Origin: a bacterium
GTDB lineage: Bacteria; Planctomycetota; UBA11346
DNA length: 5,709 nt
Assembly: GCA_020049615.1 (NCBI GenBank)
Contig: JAIFKN010000065.1
Span: 1-5,709, forward strand
Direction of reading: 5' to 3'
A program made the translations under genes and the position numbers. The first letter of the stretch is position 1, and each line of letters starts with the position of its first letter. The notes below the pieces were generated by a model. It did no database searches. It had not been told where the DNA came from and was given only the letters and a program-made list of their open reading frames with translations. Below, piece after piece: positions 1 through 5,709 of the stretch.

Positions 1-1860
1 TTCAGCGGCCAGTGCCTGATGTCCAACTTCGCCGGCTGCCGCTCGGCCAACCGCGGCACCTGCGCCCAGAACTGCCGATTCGCCTACGAATCGTCCCATC
101 GTCCCGACGAGGCGACGACCGTGGATACGACGATCTCGATGCGCGACCTCGCCCTGGTCGACCGCATCGGCGAGCTGGCCGAGGCCGGCGTCGCATCGCT
201 GAAGATCGAAGGCCGGCTGAAGGGGCCGGACTACGTCTACACCGTCGCCCGCGCCTACCGCGAAGCGGTCGACGCCTGGGCTGGCATGCGCAGCGCCGAC
301 CCGGCCGTCGCCCGCGAGCCGCTGGCGGAGGTCTTCGCCCGCCCGTTCACCAGCACACCCCTCGACGCCGACTATGGTCCCGCCGCGCGGTTGCATCGCG
401 CCGACCCCCTGCGCGACCGCGACGCCGATGCCCGCCTGATCAGCCTCGACCGCCGCACCGGAACGGCGGTGATCAGTGCGGCCCGCCGCCCCGCCGCCGG
501 TCTCGGGTATGCCTTCGCCGTCGGCATGTGGAACGACGGATTCCTCGTCACCGCCGCCGATGATCTCGGCGGTGGACGCTGGCGCCTGCGCGTGCGCGCT
601 GACGCCCGAGGACCACGGGCGCCCGAAGGGACGCCCCTGTTCGTCAACCGCGACCAGCGCCGCGAACGCGACGCGGCCACCGCCATGTCCGCCGTGCCAT
701 TGCCACCCGAGGAGCAGGGCGGCATCCCTTGCGACCTGACCGTCGTCGCCGTGCCGGGCTCGGCCATCGAGCTGCGCGCCGAGACGACCGATGGCCGCCA
801 CGCCGGGATCACCGGCCCCGTGGTGCAGCCCGCCACAGGTCGGCCGCTGACCAGCGAGGCGCTGGGCGATTCCGCCGGGGCGCTCGGCGGCAGCGGCTTC
901 ATCCTGCGACATCTCGAGGCGCGGCTCGACGGCGCCTGCTTCGTGCCGGCATCAGAGCTCAAGCGGCTGCGCCGCGAACTGGTGGCTGCGCTCGCGGTGC
1001 AGCCGGCCGGAGCCGCTCCGGCCCATGAACCGCCGGCGGTGGCGGAGCCACGCCATCGCACTACCAGACTGTGGGTCATGGCCGGTTCCGAGGCTGCGGC
1101 AGAGGCCGCAACCGCAGCCGGCGCGGCGCGCATCGCCCTCGAGGATGCCGTTCTCGATGTCTGGGGCACCGCTCCGTGGCCGAACGCCGACCGCTGGCTG
1201 CGCCTACCAGCCACCGCGCCGGTCCCTGCGCTGCATGGCCCGATCCTCGCCGGCCACCTCGGCATGCTCGCCGCCGCCCGAGCCGCCGGACTGCCGGCGT
1301 GCGCCGACGCAGGCTGCAACATCTACAGCACCGAGACGCTCGCCGCGCTGGCCGGACTCGGCGCCAGCGGCGCGATCCTGTCGTACGAGCTCTCCGGCCG
1401 CGAGATCGCCCGACTGGCGGCACGCTGCGCGGAACTGCCGATCGAGCTGGCCATCACCGTGCATGGCCGCGTCCCGGCGATGCTGACGCGGCAGGACCAC
1501 GCTCTGCCGGTCGGCGGCGTGCGCACCATCCGCGCCGTGCCGCAGGAGGGCGGCCTGCCCTACGAGCTGCAGCGCCGGGTGCGCGACACGGTGGTGTGGG
1601 AAGGCCGCCGCCTGTGCGCCCCGGAGCCAGCCGCCGCCACCGCGGGCCTGGTCGACTGGTGGGTGCTCGAATTGGCCGACCTCGGACCGGTGGCGGTCGG
1701 CGAGGTGGTCGCCGCCTATGCCGGCCTGCTCGCAGGAACGACGACGGCCGCGCAGGTCGAGGCCGTCGCGGAGCGGCATGCCCCACATGGCCTGTTCCCC
1801 GGTCATCTCATCCGCGGCGCGCGCGAGCTCGACGAGATCGCCGAGCGGACCGAATCCTAG
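1..1860 (+). CDS. Peptidase U32 family protein with DUF3656 region (RlhA-like), 5' partial
   Basis: The open frame runs from base 1 without a start, so the N-terminal part of the gene lies outside the window; 619 residues remain before TAG at 1858-1860. The first residues are the U32 signature: SGQCLMS, then RSANRGTCAQNCR, with cysteines at window residues 5, 13, 21 and 25. SLKIEGRLK follows at residues 66-74, then YREAVDA. Residues about 108-330 (LAEVFARPFTSTP onward) fit the DUF3656 linker domain. The C-terminal part returns to the U32 pattern with NIYSTETL (440-447), LSYELSGREI (460-469) and HGRVPAML (488-495). U32 proteins were first described as collagenase-like proteases, but the best-studied bacterial members are Fe-S enzymes that hydroxylate RNA bases (RlhA on 23S rRNA, TrhP on tRNA) or ubiquinone precursors (UbiU/V). 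The long form with DUF3656 is closest to RlhA in layout. The specific substrate is inference. A protease role cannot be excluded from sequence alone. Confidence 0.9.
   Translation, partial: FSGQCLMSNFAGCRSANRGTCAQNCRFAYESSHRPDEATTVDTTISMRDLALVDRIGELAEAGVASLKIEGRLKGPDYVYTVARAYREAVDAWAGMRSADPAVAREPLAEVFARPFTSTPLDADYGPAARLHRADPLRDRDADARLISLDRRTGTAVISAARRPAAGLGYAFAVGMWNDGFLVTAADDLGGGRWRLRVRADARGPRAPEGTPLFVNRDQRRERDAATAMSAVPLPPEEQGGIPCDLTVVAVPGSAIELRAETTDGRHAGITGPVVQPATGRPLTSEALGDSAGALGGSGFILRHLEARLDGACFVPASELKRLRRELVAALAVQPAGAAPAHEPPAVAEPRHRTTRLWVMAGSEAAAEAATAAGAARIALEDAVLDVWGTAPWPNADRWLRLPATAPVPALHGPILAGHLGMLAAARAAGLPACADAGCNIYSTETLAALAGLGASGAILSYELSGREIARLAARCAELPIELAITVHGRVPAMLTRQDHALPVGGVRTIRAVPQEGGLPYELQRRVRDTVVWEGRRLCAPEPAAATAGLVDWWVLELADLGPVAVGEVVAAYAGLLAGTTTAAQVEAVAERHAPHGLFPGHLIRGARELDEIAERTES
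1857..1860. other. Shared CTAG: overlapping stop codons of convergent genes
   Basis: The palindrome CTAG supplies TAG to the U32 gene on + (1858-1860) and TAG to the kinase gene on - (1859-1857). The two coding regions therefore overlap tail to tail by three bases, leaving no space for an intergenic terminator. Confidence 0.85.
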
Positions 1861-2561
1861 CCCGCGAGGGCCTTCTCGATCGACGCGCGCACGGTGGGGA
1901 TGTCGGCGCCCGCATCGATGAAGTGGCAGGGGAAGGCGCCTTGCAGCGACTTCAGTGCATCGACGGTCTGGTCCTGGAAGACGCGGAAGCGCTTGGCGGC
2001 GCTGGCCGGGTCGACGTCGGTGGCGCGGATGTCCTCGAGCCTACCGCCCAGCTTGCGCGCCGCCTCGTTGGCCAGCACGGCTTCGCGGCCGCGCTTCAGC
2101 TGACGCTCGACCGCCACCTCCTCGGAGACGTTCAGGACCACGACGCGCACGCTCGGCGGGTTGCCGATGGCCGCAAGCTTGGCGACGAACAGGCGGAGGA
2201 ACTCGGCCTGCGGACGCGAGCGCGGAAAGCCGTCGACGATCGCGCCGGCGACATAGGCCGGATCGAGCAGCTTCTTCAACAGCAAGCCGACCACATCCTT
2301 GTCGCCGACCAGGGCGCCGCTGTTCTTGATCTTGATGAACTCCGGCGAGGAGAGCAGGTCGCTGACCACCACCGGTTGCTGCTCGATGCCGAGCACCTGC
2401 ATGATGGTGCGGGTGTTGGTGCCCTTGCCGGCGCCGGGCGCGCCGTTCAGCCACACCAGCTGGCGCGGAAACACCGGCGGCTTGCCGGCGCAGGCGGCCT
2501 CGATCTGCGGCCACACATCGGCCATGAGTTGCTGGGCGGTAGCGACGGGGTCGGCGGACAT
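1857..2561 (-). CDS. Adenylate-kinase-like nucleoside monophosphate kinase
   Basis: This 234-residue cytoplasmic P-loop kinase would transfer phosphate between ATP and a nucleoside monophosphate. Visible motifs are the Walker A loop GAPGAGKGT (residues 40-48, Lys46), the NMP-side segment with GALVGDKDVVGLLL (82-95), the conserved VDGFPRS (109-115), and VVVLNVSEEVAVERQLKRGR (140-159) leading into the lid. The lid ends in RATDVDP (179-185) and KRFRVFQDQT (190-199), matching the Arg/Asp and Arg pattern of adenylate kinases. No cysteine zinc site is present in the lid. The P-loop usually lies near residue 7-15 in adenylate kinases, so about 30 residues precede the normal fold here. The ATG at 2561 is chosen because GGAG lies six bases upstream (2571-2568). 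The next ATG (2525) has no such support. The divergence from housekeeping adk and the N-terminal extension suggest a paralogue or a lineage-specific form. AMP as substrate is likely but not shown. Confidence 0.88.
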   Translation of the reverse strand: MSADPVATAQQLMADVWPQIEAACAGKPPVFPRQLVWLNGAPGAGKGTNTRTIMQVLGIEQQPVVVSDLLSSPEFIKIKNSGALVGDKDVVGLLLKKLLDPAYVAGAIVDGFPRSRPQAEFLRLFVAKLAAIGNPPSVRVVVLNVSEEVAVERQLKRGREAVLANEAARKLGGRLEDIRATDVDPASAAKRFRVFQDQTVDALKSLQGAFPCHFIDAGADIPTVRASIEKALAG

Positions 2562-2567
2562 GGGGAG

Positions 2568-2571
2568 CTCC
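2568..2571 (-). promoter_or_regulatory. Shine-Dalgarno site of the NMP kinase
   Basis: GGAG on the - strand is separated by six bases from the ATG at 2561-2559. It is the clearest ribosome binding site in the window and decides the start of the kinase gene. Confidence 0.6.
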
Positions 2572-2585
2572 GGTTTGGGCCTGCG

Positions 2586-2613
2586 ATGCTACCCACGCGG
2601 GTCCACGCCTCAA
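2586..2613 (-). promoter_or_regulatory. Possible sigma70-type promoter of the NMP kinase
   Basis: On the - strand, TTGAGG (2613-2608) and TAGCAT (2591-2586) are separated by 16 bases. Each matches four of six consensus positions (TTGACA and TATAAT). A start point near 2579 would leave a leader of about 18 bases that still contains the Shine-Dalgarno. The pair lies in the only real gap within the leftward block. In DNA this GC-rich such matches can arise by chance, and the sigma factor preference of the host is unknown. Confidence 0.3.
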
Positions 2614-2640
2614 GCCCGGCGCCCAGCCCCGGTGGAGCCT

Positions 2641-4617
2641 TCAGCGACCGCGCATGCCGGGATGGACCAGCGGACGCAGCCGCTCCGCCTCGGCGCGCAG
2701 GGCTGCCGCCCGAGATTCCCGTGCTGCGCGATCGAGCACCTCGGCGGCCATCTCCAGCACGCGCGGGGCGGTCGGGGCGAGGGCGACGGCGCGTTCGGCC
2801 TCTTCGACCGCCTCGCGCCGGGCCTTGCCGGCGACCAGCAGTTGGGCGCGACGGAGCGCGATCGCCGCGCTGTGCGGAGCAGCGGCTGCCAGTTCGGTGG
2901 CAAGGTCGAGGGTCTGCGGCCCTGGCGGCATCAGGTCGAGGGCGGCGAGGCGCGTCCCAGGGGCACCGACGGCGAGCTCCCAGGCCCGTCCGGCCGCGAG
3001 GGCTGCCAAGGCCTGCGGCGGAGCCTGTCCGTCGATGCCCAGCCGCAGCGCCAGCATGCCACCGACCTGCGGATCGCGCGCCTGGCGGGCGCTGGATATC
3101 CAATCCTCGGCTTCAGCCAGGCGGAGGGCGGTGAGCATGCCGCCGACCGCCAGCGCGGCGGCGAGCGCGGCCGTCACCATGGGCAGCCAGCGCCCGGCCA
3201 CCCCCGATGCCTGCCGCAGCGGCGCACCGCTGCACACGGCGACGATCAGGGCCGTGCCGAGCACGCCGCCACTATGGAAATCGAAGTCGATCAGCGCCTT
3301 CAGCGCCACGGCGCACAAGCCCGCAGCCCAGGCCCAGGCCGGCGGCGGCTCGGCCCGCCACAGCAGGGCGGCGGCCGCGCTGGCGAGCGCTCCCAGCAGC
3401 AGAGCCCAGGCCAGGTTGCCGGCCAGGCCACCGCCACCCGGCCACCATGGAATCTGCCCATCGAAGGCCCCGAGCAGGGCGAGGTAGGGCACGGCGCAGC
3501 CCAGCGCGAGGGCGAGCAGGCGCGGCGGAGCGGGCTGCGGAGCGGGCTCGACCGCGGCGCGGCGCGGCCACGCCAGGGCGAGCAGGGCCACCGCAGCCAG
3601 GCCACCCAGCAACCAGCCGCCGGATACCGCGGCTTCGAGCACTTCATTGTGGACGAAGCGGGTCGGCTCGTCGCCTGGCTGCATGATCCGCTGCTGGTGG
3701 GCGGCGAAGCCGCCGAGACCATGCCCGCCCTCGCCCGCCAGGACGACCGCCGCGCGCCAGTAGCCGGCGCGCACGGCGATGCTGCCGCTGGCCACGCCGG
3801 AGGCGAGGACGGCAGCGAGCCCGAGACCTGCCAGCGGCAACGGCAGCCAGCGCCACCAGCGGCCGGGGAAGGCCAGCCACCAGCCGAGGCCGCAACCGGC
3901 GGCCAGGGCGAGGATCGCGCCCTTCGCCCCGGTCAGGACCAGGGCGAGGAGGCCGAGAAGCACCAGCGCGAAACCTGCCGCTGGCCACCGCTTGCCGGCG
4001 CGCCAGGTCGCCCAGACCGTCCCGGCAAGCACCGGCAGCAGCAGCGCCAGGTAGGCGCCGAACTGGTTCGCCAGGGTGAAGGTGGAGAAGATCCCGCCGT
4101 TGGCGATGCGCTCGCTGATCGCGCCACCGTCGCCGGACATGGCCGCGAAGGCCGGGGATCCAGCCTGCTGCGCCGCCGCCATCGCCGGCAGCACCCACAG
4201 TGGCTGGGCCAGGCCGAAGGCGATGGTGACTGCGAAGCCGGCACCCAGCGCTGCCAGGGCCAGGCGCTGCCGACCGGCGATCACCTGCATGAGGTAGGCG
4301 GCAGCGGCGAGGCAGGCCAGCCAGCTTGTCCAGCGGCACCAGGACGGGGCCGGCTCGGCCGCCGCCAGCGCTGCCGGCAGCAACGCGAGGACGAGCGCTA
4401 CGGCGAGCGCTCCCCGCCAGCTCCAGGCCCAGGATGGACGCAGCCCGGCGGCGCGTTCGAGCGCGGCGATGCCCAGGGCGCCGACCGCCAGAGCCTGCCA
4501 CACCAGGTCCGCCGCCTGGCCGGGCATGCCATCCCAGCACCAGGGGCGCAGGGCGACCAGCAGCAGCACGAGGACATCGTGGACCCGGTCGAGGATCGGC
4601 GGACGCGGGTCAGCCAT
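2641..4617 (-). CDS. O-antigen ligase/polymerase-like membrane protein (Wzy_C) with C-terminal TPR-like tail
   Basis: This 658-residue polytopic membrane protein has about a dozen hydrophobic segments between residues 12 and 497. The Wzy_C region is recognisable from GGIFSTFTLANQFGAYLALLLP-type sequence at residues 174-195, LTGAKGAILAL at 228-238, the periplasmic-loop stretch from RAGYWRAA (283-290) to GLGGF (300-304), and HNEVLEAAVSGGW (323-335). It closes with LIDFDFHSGG (442-451). Proteins of this family (WaaL, Wzy, PglL) polymerise or transfer polyprenyl-diphosphate-linked glycans on the outer face of the cytoplasmic membrane. After the last membrane segment, residues about 500-658 form a soluble alanine-rich helical tail. 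Around 584-620 it carries a TPR-like repeat ending in AERAVALAPTAP. The ATG at 4617 overlaps the stop of the transferase upstream (ATGGCTGA), so translation is probably coupled; only a weak, distant GGAG precedes it. An ATG at 4704 in the same frame lies within the transferase gene and would add a non-membrane arginine/tryptophan-rich stretch, so it is rejected. Whether it acts as ligase or polymerase, and on which glycan, cannot be told. Confidence 0.88.
   Translation of the reverse strand: MADPRPPILDRVHDVLVLLLVALRPWCWDGMPGQAADLVWQALAVGALGIAALERAAGLRPSWAWSWRGALAVALVLALLPAALAAAEPAPSWCRWTSWLACLAAAAYLMQVIAGRQRLALAALGAGFAVTIAFGLAQPLWVLPAMAAAQQAGSPAFAAMSGDGGAISERIANGGIFSTFTLANQFGAYLALLLPVLAGTVWATWRAGKRWPAAGFALVLLGLLALVLTGAKGAILALAAGCGLGWWLAFPGRWWRWLPLPLAGLGLAAVLASGVASGSIAVRAGYWRAAVVLAGEGGHGLGGFAAHQQRIMQPGDEPTRFVHNEVLEAAVSGGWLLGGLAAVALLALAWPRRAAVEPAPQPAPPRLLALALGCAVPYLALLGAFDGQIPWWPGGGGLAGNLAWALLLGALASAAAALLWRAEPPPAWAWAAGLCAVALKALIDFDFHSGGVLGTALIVAVCSGAPLRQASGVAGRWLPMVTAALAAALAVGGMLTALRLAEAEDWISSARQARDPQVGGMLALRLGIDGQAPPQALAALAAGRAWELAVGAPGTRLAALDLMPPGPQTLDLATELAAAAPHSAAIALRRAQLLVAGKARREAVEEAERAVALAPTAPRVLEMAAEVLDRAARESRAAALRAEAERLRPLVHPGMRGR
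4610..4617 (-). promoter_or_regulatory. Stop/start overlap coupling the transferase to the ligase-like gene
   Basis: The - strand reads ATGGCTGA. The ATG starts the Wzy_C-type gene and the TGA ends the transferase, an 8-base overlap in different frames. Such overlaps commonly give coupled translation by ribosome reinitiation. With the frameshift present, ribosomes on the upstream gene would instead stop at 4897, about 280 bases earlier. Confidence 0.6.
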
Positions 4618-5014
4618 GGTCGCGCGCGGTCTCCAGCAGCACCAGCGCCATGCAGACCGCGGCCGCCTGGGCCAGGGCGACGACCGCAGCCATCGGATCG
4701 GCATTGCGCAACTGGAAGCTGGAGGAGGCCAGCGCCACCTGCAGCGCGACCACGGCGCCGAGGCTCGCCTTGGGCCCGATGCCGAGACGGGTCAGGCGGT
4801 GGCTGATGTGATTGCGGTCGCCGCGCATGATCGGCGCGCCGCGACGCAGGCGTTTGACCACCACCGCGATCGAGTCGAACAGCGGGATGGCGCAGATCAG
4901 CAGCGGAGAGAGCAGGGCGAGCGGGCTGCCGCCCTCGGCGCTCGGCCAGAAGGTGGTGCCGAGGGTGCCGCAGCCGATGAGGAAGCCGACCGCCAGGCTG
5001 CCGGCGTCGCCCAT

Positions 5015-5025
5015 GTAGGCCGGTT
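5015..5025 (-). other. Frameshift site inside the transferase gene
   Basis: On the - strand the sequence reads AACCGGCCTAC. Upstream of it the first frame encodes LGGFLVLN. Downstream, the frame one step over encodes YMGDAGSL. One base (or 1 mod 3) appears to be missing within CCGGCC. In relatives one or two prolines commonly stand between the Asn and the MGD motif, so a deletion larger than one base in a CCG/CGG-rich stretch is also possible. Confidence 0.75.
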
Positions 5026-5658
5026 GAGCACGAGGAAGCCGCCGAGCGCCGCGGCCAGGCAGAGCCACAGCCGCGCCATCGTGGCATCGCCGCCAAGCAT
5101 CGCCCCGCCGGCGAGGGCGGCGCAGCCGATCAGCGCCACCGCACCAGACAGACCATCTGCATGGTCGAGCAGGTTGTAGGCGTTGGTCACCACCACCAGC
5201 CAGGCGAAGGCGGCGAGCCAGGCCAGCGCCGGATGCCACTGGTGCAGGAAGTCGACAGGCAGATCAGCAAGCGTCACGACGGCTGCGCAGACCAGGGCCT
5301 GCAAGGCCAGCTTGAGCCGCGCCGGCAGCGGCCGCGCATCATCGACCAGGCCGATGAGGACCAGCGCGACGGCGCCGCCAAGCACCGCCCAGGGAAGCTG
5401 GCCGGTGGCGTCCGGCAGCGGCAACAGCGGGCCGACGGCCAGGGCGATGGCCATCGCCAGCGCCATGGCCGGACCTCCGCCGTAGGGCACGGTGCGGGCA
5501 TGCTGCTTATGCGCCTCGGATCCCGGCCGATCGATGAAGCCCAACGCCGGGGCGAGGCGGATCGCCAGCCGGCAGCAAGCGTAGGCACCCAGCAGAGCCG
5601 CCAGTGGCGGCAGCAGCCAGGCGAGGATCAGCACGGTGCCGGCCCGGACGGCATCGGC

Positions 5659-5709
5659 TCAGTGGCCTGCCAGAGCCTTGGCGAAGCTCTTCGGGTCGAC
5701 CTTGCCGAA
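5659..5709 (-). CDS. C-terminal end of an unidentified gene
   Basis: The last 16 codons and TGA (5661-5659) of a gene entering from the right edge read FGKVDPKSFAKALAGH. The frame is open to the window end, the codon use is GC-rich like its neighbours, and the stop lies 24 bases before the GTG of the transferase, which suggests the same transcript. Too little is present for identification. A GKVDP-type ending followed by a short helix occurs, among others, in thioredoxin-like [2Fe-2S] proteins such as NuoE, but this is only a weak resemblance. Confidence 0.5.
   Translation of the reverse strand, partial: FGKVDPKSFAKALAGH

Larger units (their letters stand above)
4610..5634 (-). pseudogene. 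Frameshifted WecA/TagO/MraY-family polyprenyl-phosphate sugar-1-phosphate transferase
   Basis: Two overlapping frames together make one complete family member of about 340 residues, the usual length. The first frame starts at GTG 5634 and gives residues 1-204: GFIDRPGSEAHKQH (32-45), PYGGG (50-54), the catalytic LVDDARPL (96-103), and NAYNLLDHADGLSG (151-164). It is in register up to LGGFLVLN (197-204). The second frame then supplies YMGDAGSLAVGFLIG, a run of membrane segments, and DRNHISHRLTRLG, ending at TGA 4612-4610. The switch lies at about 5015-5025 and needs a net +1 base. If unrepaired, the first frame runs on in nonsense to 4897 and the C-terminal third is lost. The enzyme would join a sugar-1-phosphate, commonly GlcNAc-1-phosphate, to undecaprenyl phosphate at the inner membrane as the first step of a surface glycan. 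GTG is the only usual start codon after the in-frame TGA at 5661-5659 and before the first membrane helix. Sequencing error and real mutation are both possible. Confidence 0.85.

Noticed and set aside
372..1322. Long - strand open frame inside the U32 gene
   Set aside because: Antisense shadow rich in Ser/Arg/Pro/Ala with no motif; the + strand carries the U32/DUF3656 pattern throughout.
1861..1890. Possible terminator hairpin (CGAG...CTCG) just after the U32 stop
   Set aside because: Only four base pairs, no T tract, and it lies inside the kinase coding sequence.
1071..3134. 687-codon open frame on the + strand across the U32 gene end, the kinase and beyond
   Set aside because: Its translation is Arg/Pro-rich, it crosses three real genes with firm motifs, and it shows no domain. 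It is a GC-driven shadow.
4618..4704. Upstream ATG extending the ligase-like protein by 29 residues
   Set aside because: The extension is Arg/Trp/Pro-rich, lies within the transferase coding region and does not look like an N terminus. The ATG at 4617, overlapping the upstream stop, fits better.
2299..4806. 835-codon open frame on the + strand
   Set aside because: It lies antisense to the Wzy_C-type gene and parts of its neighbours, has low-complexity Gly/Arg/Pro/Gln-rich content and no recognisable motif. In very GC-rich DNA such long antisense frames arise from rare stop codons. The - strand product has clear family motifs and membrane segments.
5634..5654. ATG at 5654-5652 on the - strand as start of the transferase
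   Set aside because: It is out of frame with the transferase and reaches TGA within nine codons; GTG at 5634 is the in-frame choice.
1..5709. Novel defence, mobile or RNA-based system
   Set aside because: I found no repeats array, transposase, recombinase, reverse transcriptase, nuclease or toxin motif. All long real frames belong to known families.

Overview
This 5.7 kb window is very GC-rich bacterial DNA, packed with genes and with almost no intergenic space. The + strand carries one gene, cut by the left edge: a U32-family (peptidase U32 / DUF3656) protein. The rest is a leftward block on the - strand. In transcription order it holds the last 16 codons of an unidentified gene, a WecA/TagO/MraY-family polyprenyl-phosphate sugar-1-phosphate transferase broken by a frameshift, an O-antigen ligase/polymerase-like membrane protein with a C-terminal TPR-like tail, and an adenylate-kinase-like nucleoside monophosphate kinase. 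The kinase and the U32 gene converge and share bases of a single CTAG at their stop codons.

Layout: 1-1860 (+) U32 protein, 5' partial; 1857-2561 (-) NMP kinase; 2562-2640 a 79-base gap with a possible promoter and a good Shine-Dalgarno for the kinase; 2641-4617 (-) Wzy/WaaL-like protein; 4610-5634 (-) frameshifted sugar-phosphate transferase, whose stop overlaps the ligase start; 5635-5658 a 24-base gap; 5659-5709 (-) end of a gene that lies mostly outside the window. No gene-free stretch exceeds 80 bases. I saw no tRNA, rRNA, CRISPR array, insertion sequence or convincing terminator.

The two membrane proteins form a natural pair. The transferase would start a glycan on a polyprenyl phosphate lipid carrier, and the Wzy_C-type protein would polymerise or transfer the finished glycan at the outer face of the cytoplasmic membrane. 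This is therefore probably a small surface-polysaccharide operon. The kinase may have its own promoter and need not belong to that pathway. The U32 protein is probably an RNA-modifying (RlhA-like) or related enzyme and is unrelated in direction and function.

Organism: GC-rich, probably Gram-negative-type bacteria. The style of the U32 protein (an SxxDLA variant followed by KIEGRLK) and of the kinase (RATDVDP then KRFRVF) reminds me of Planctomycetota and related PVC bacteria. This is recollection of family style, not a search result, and is held with low confidence. I found no clear sign of a new biological system. The most notable local event is the frameshift at the MGDAGS motif of the transferase.
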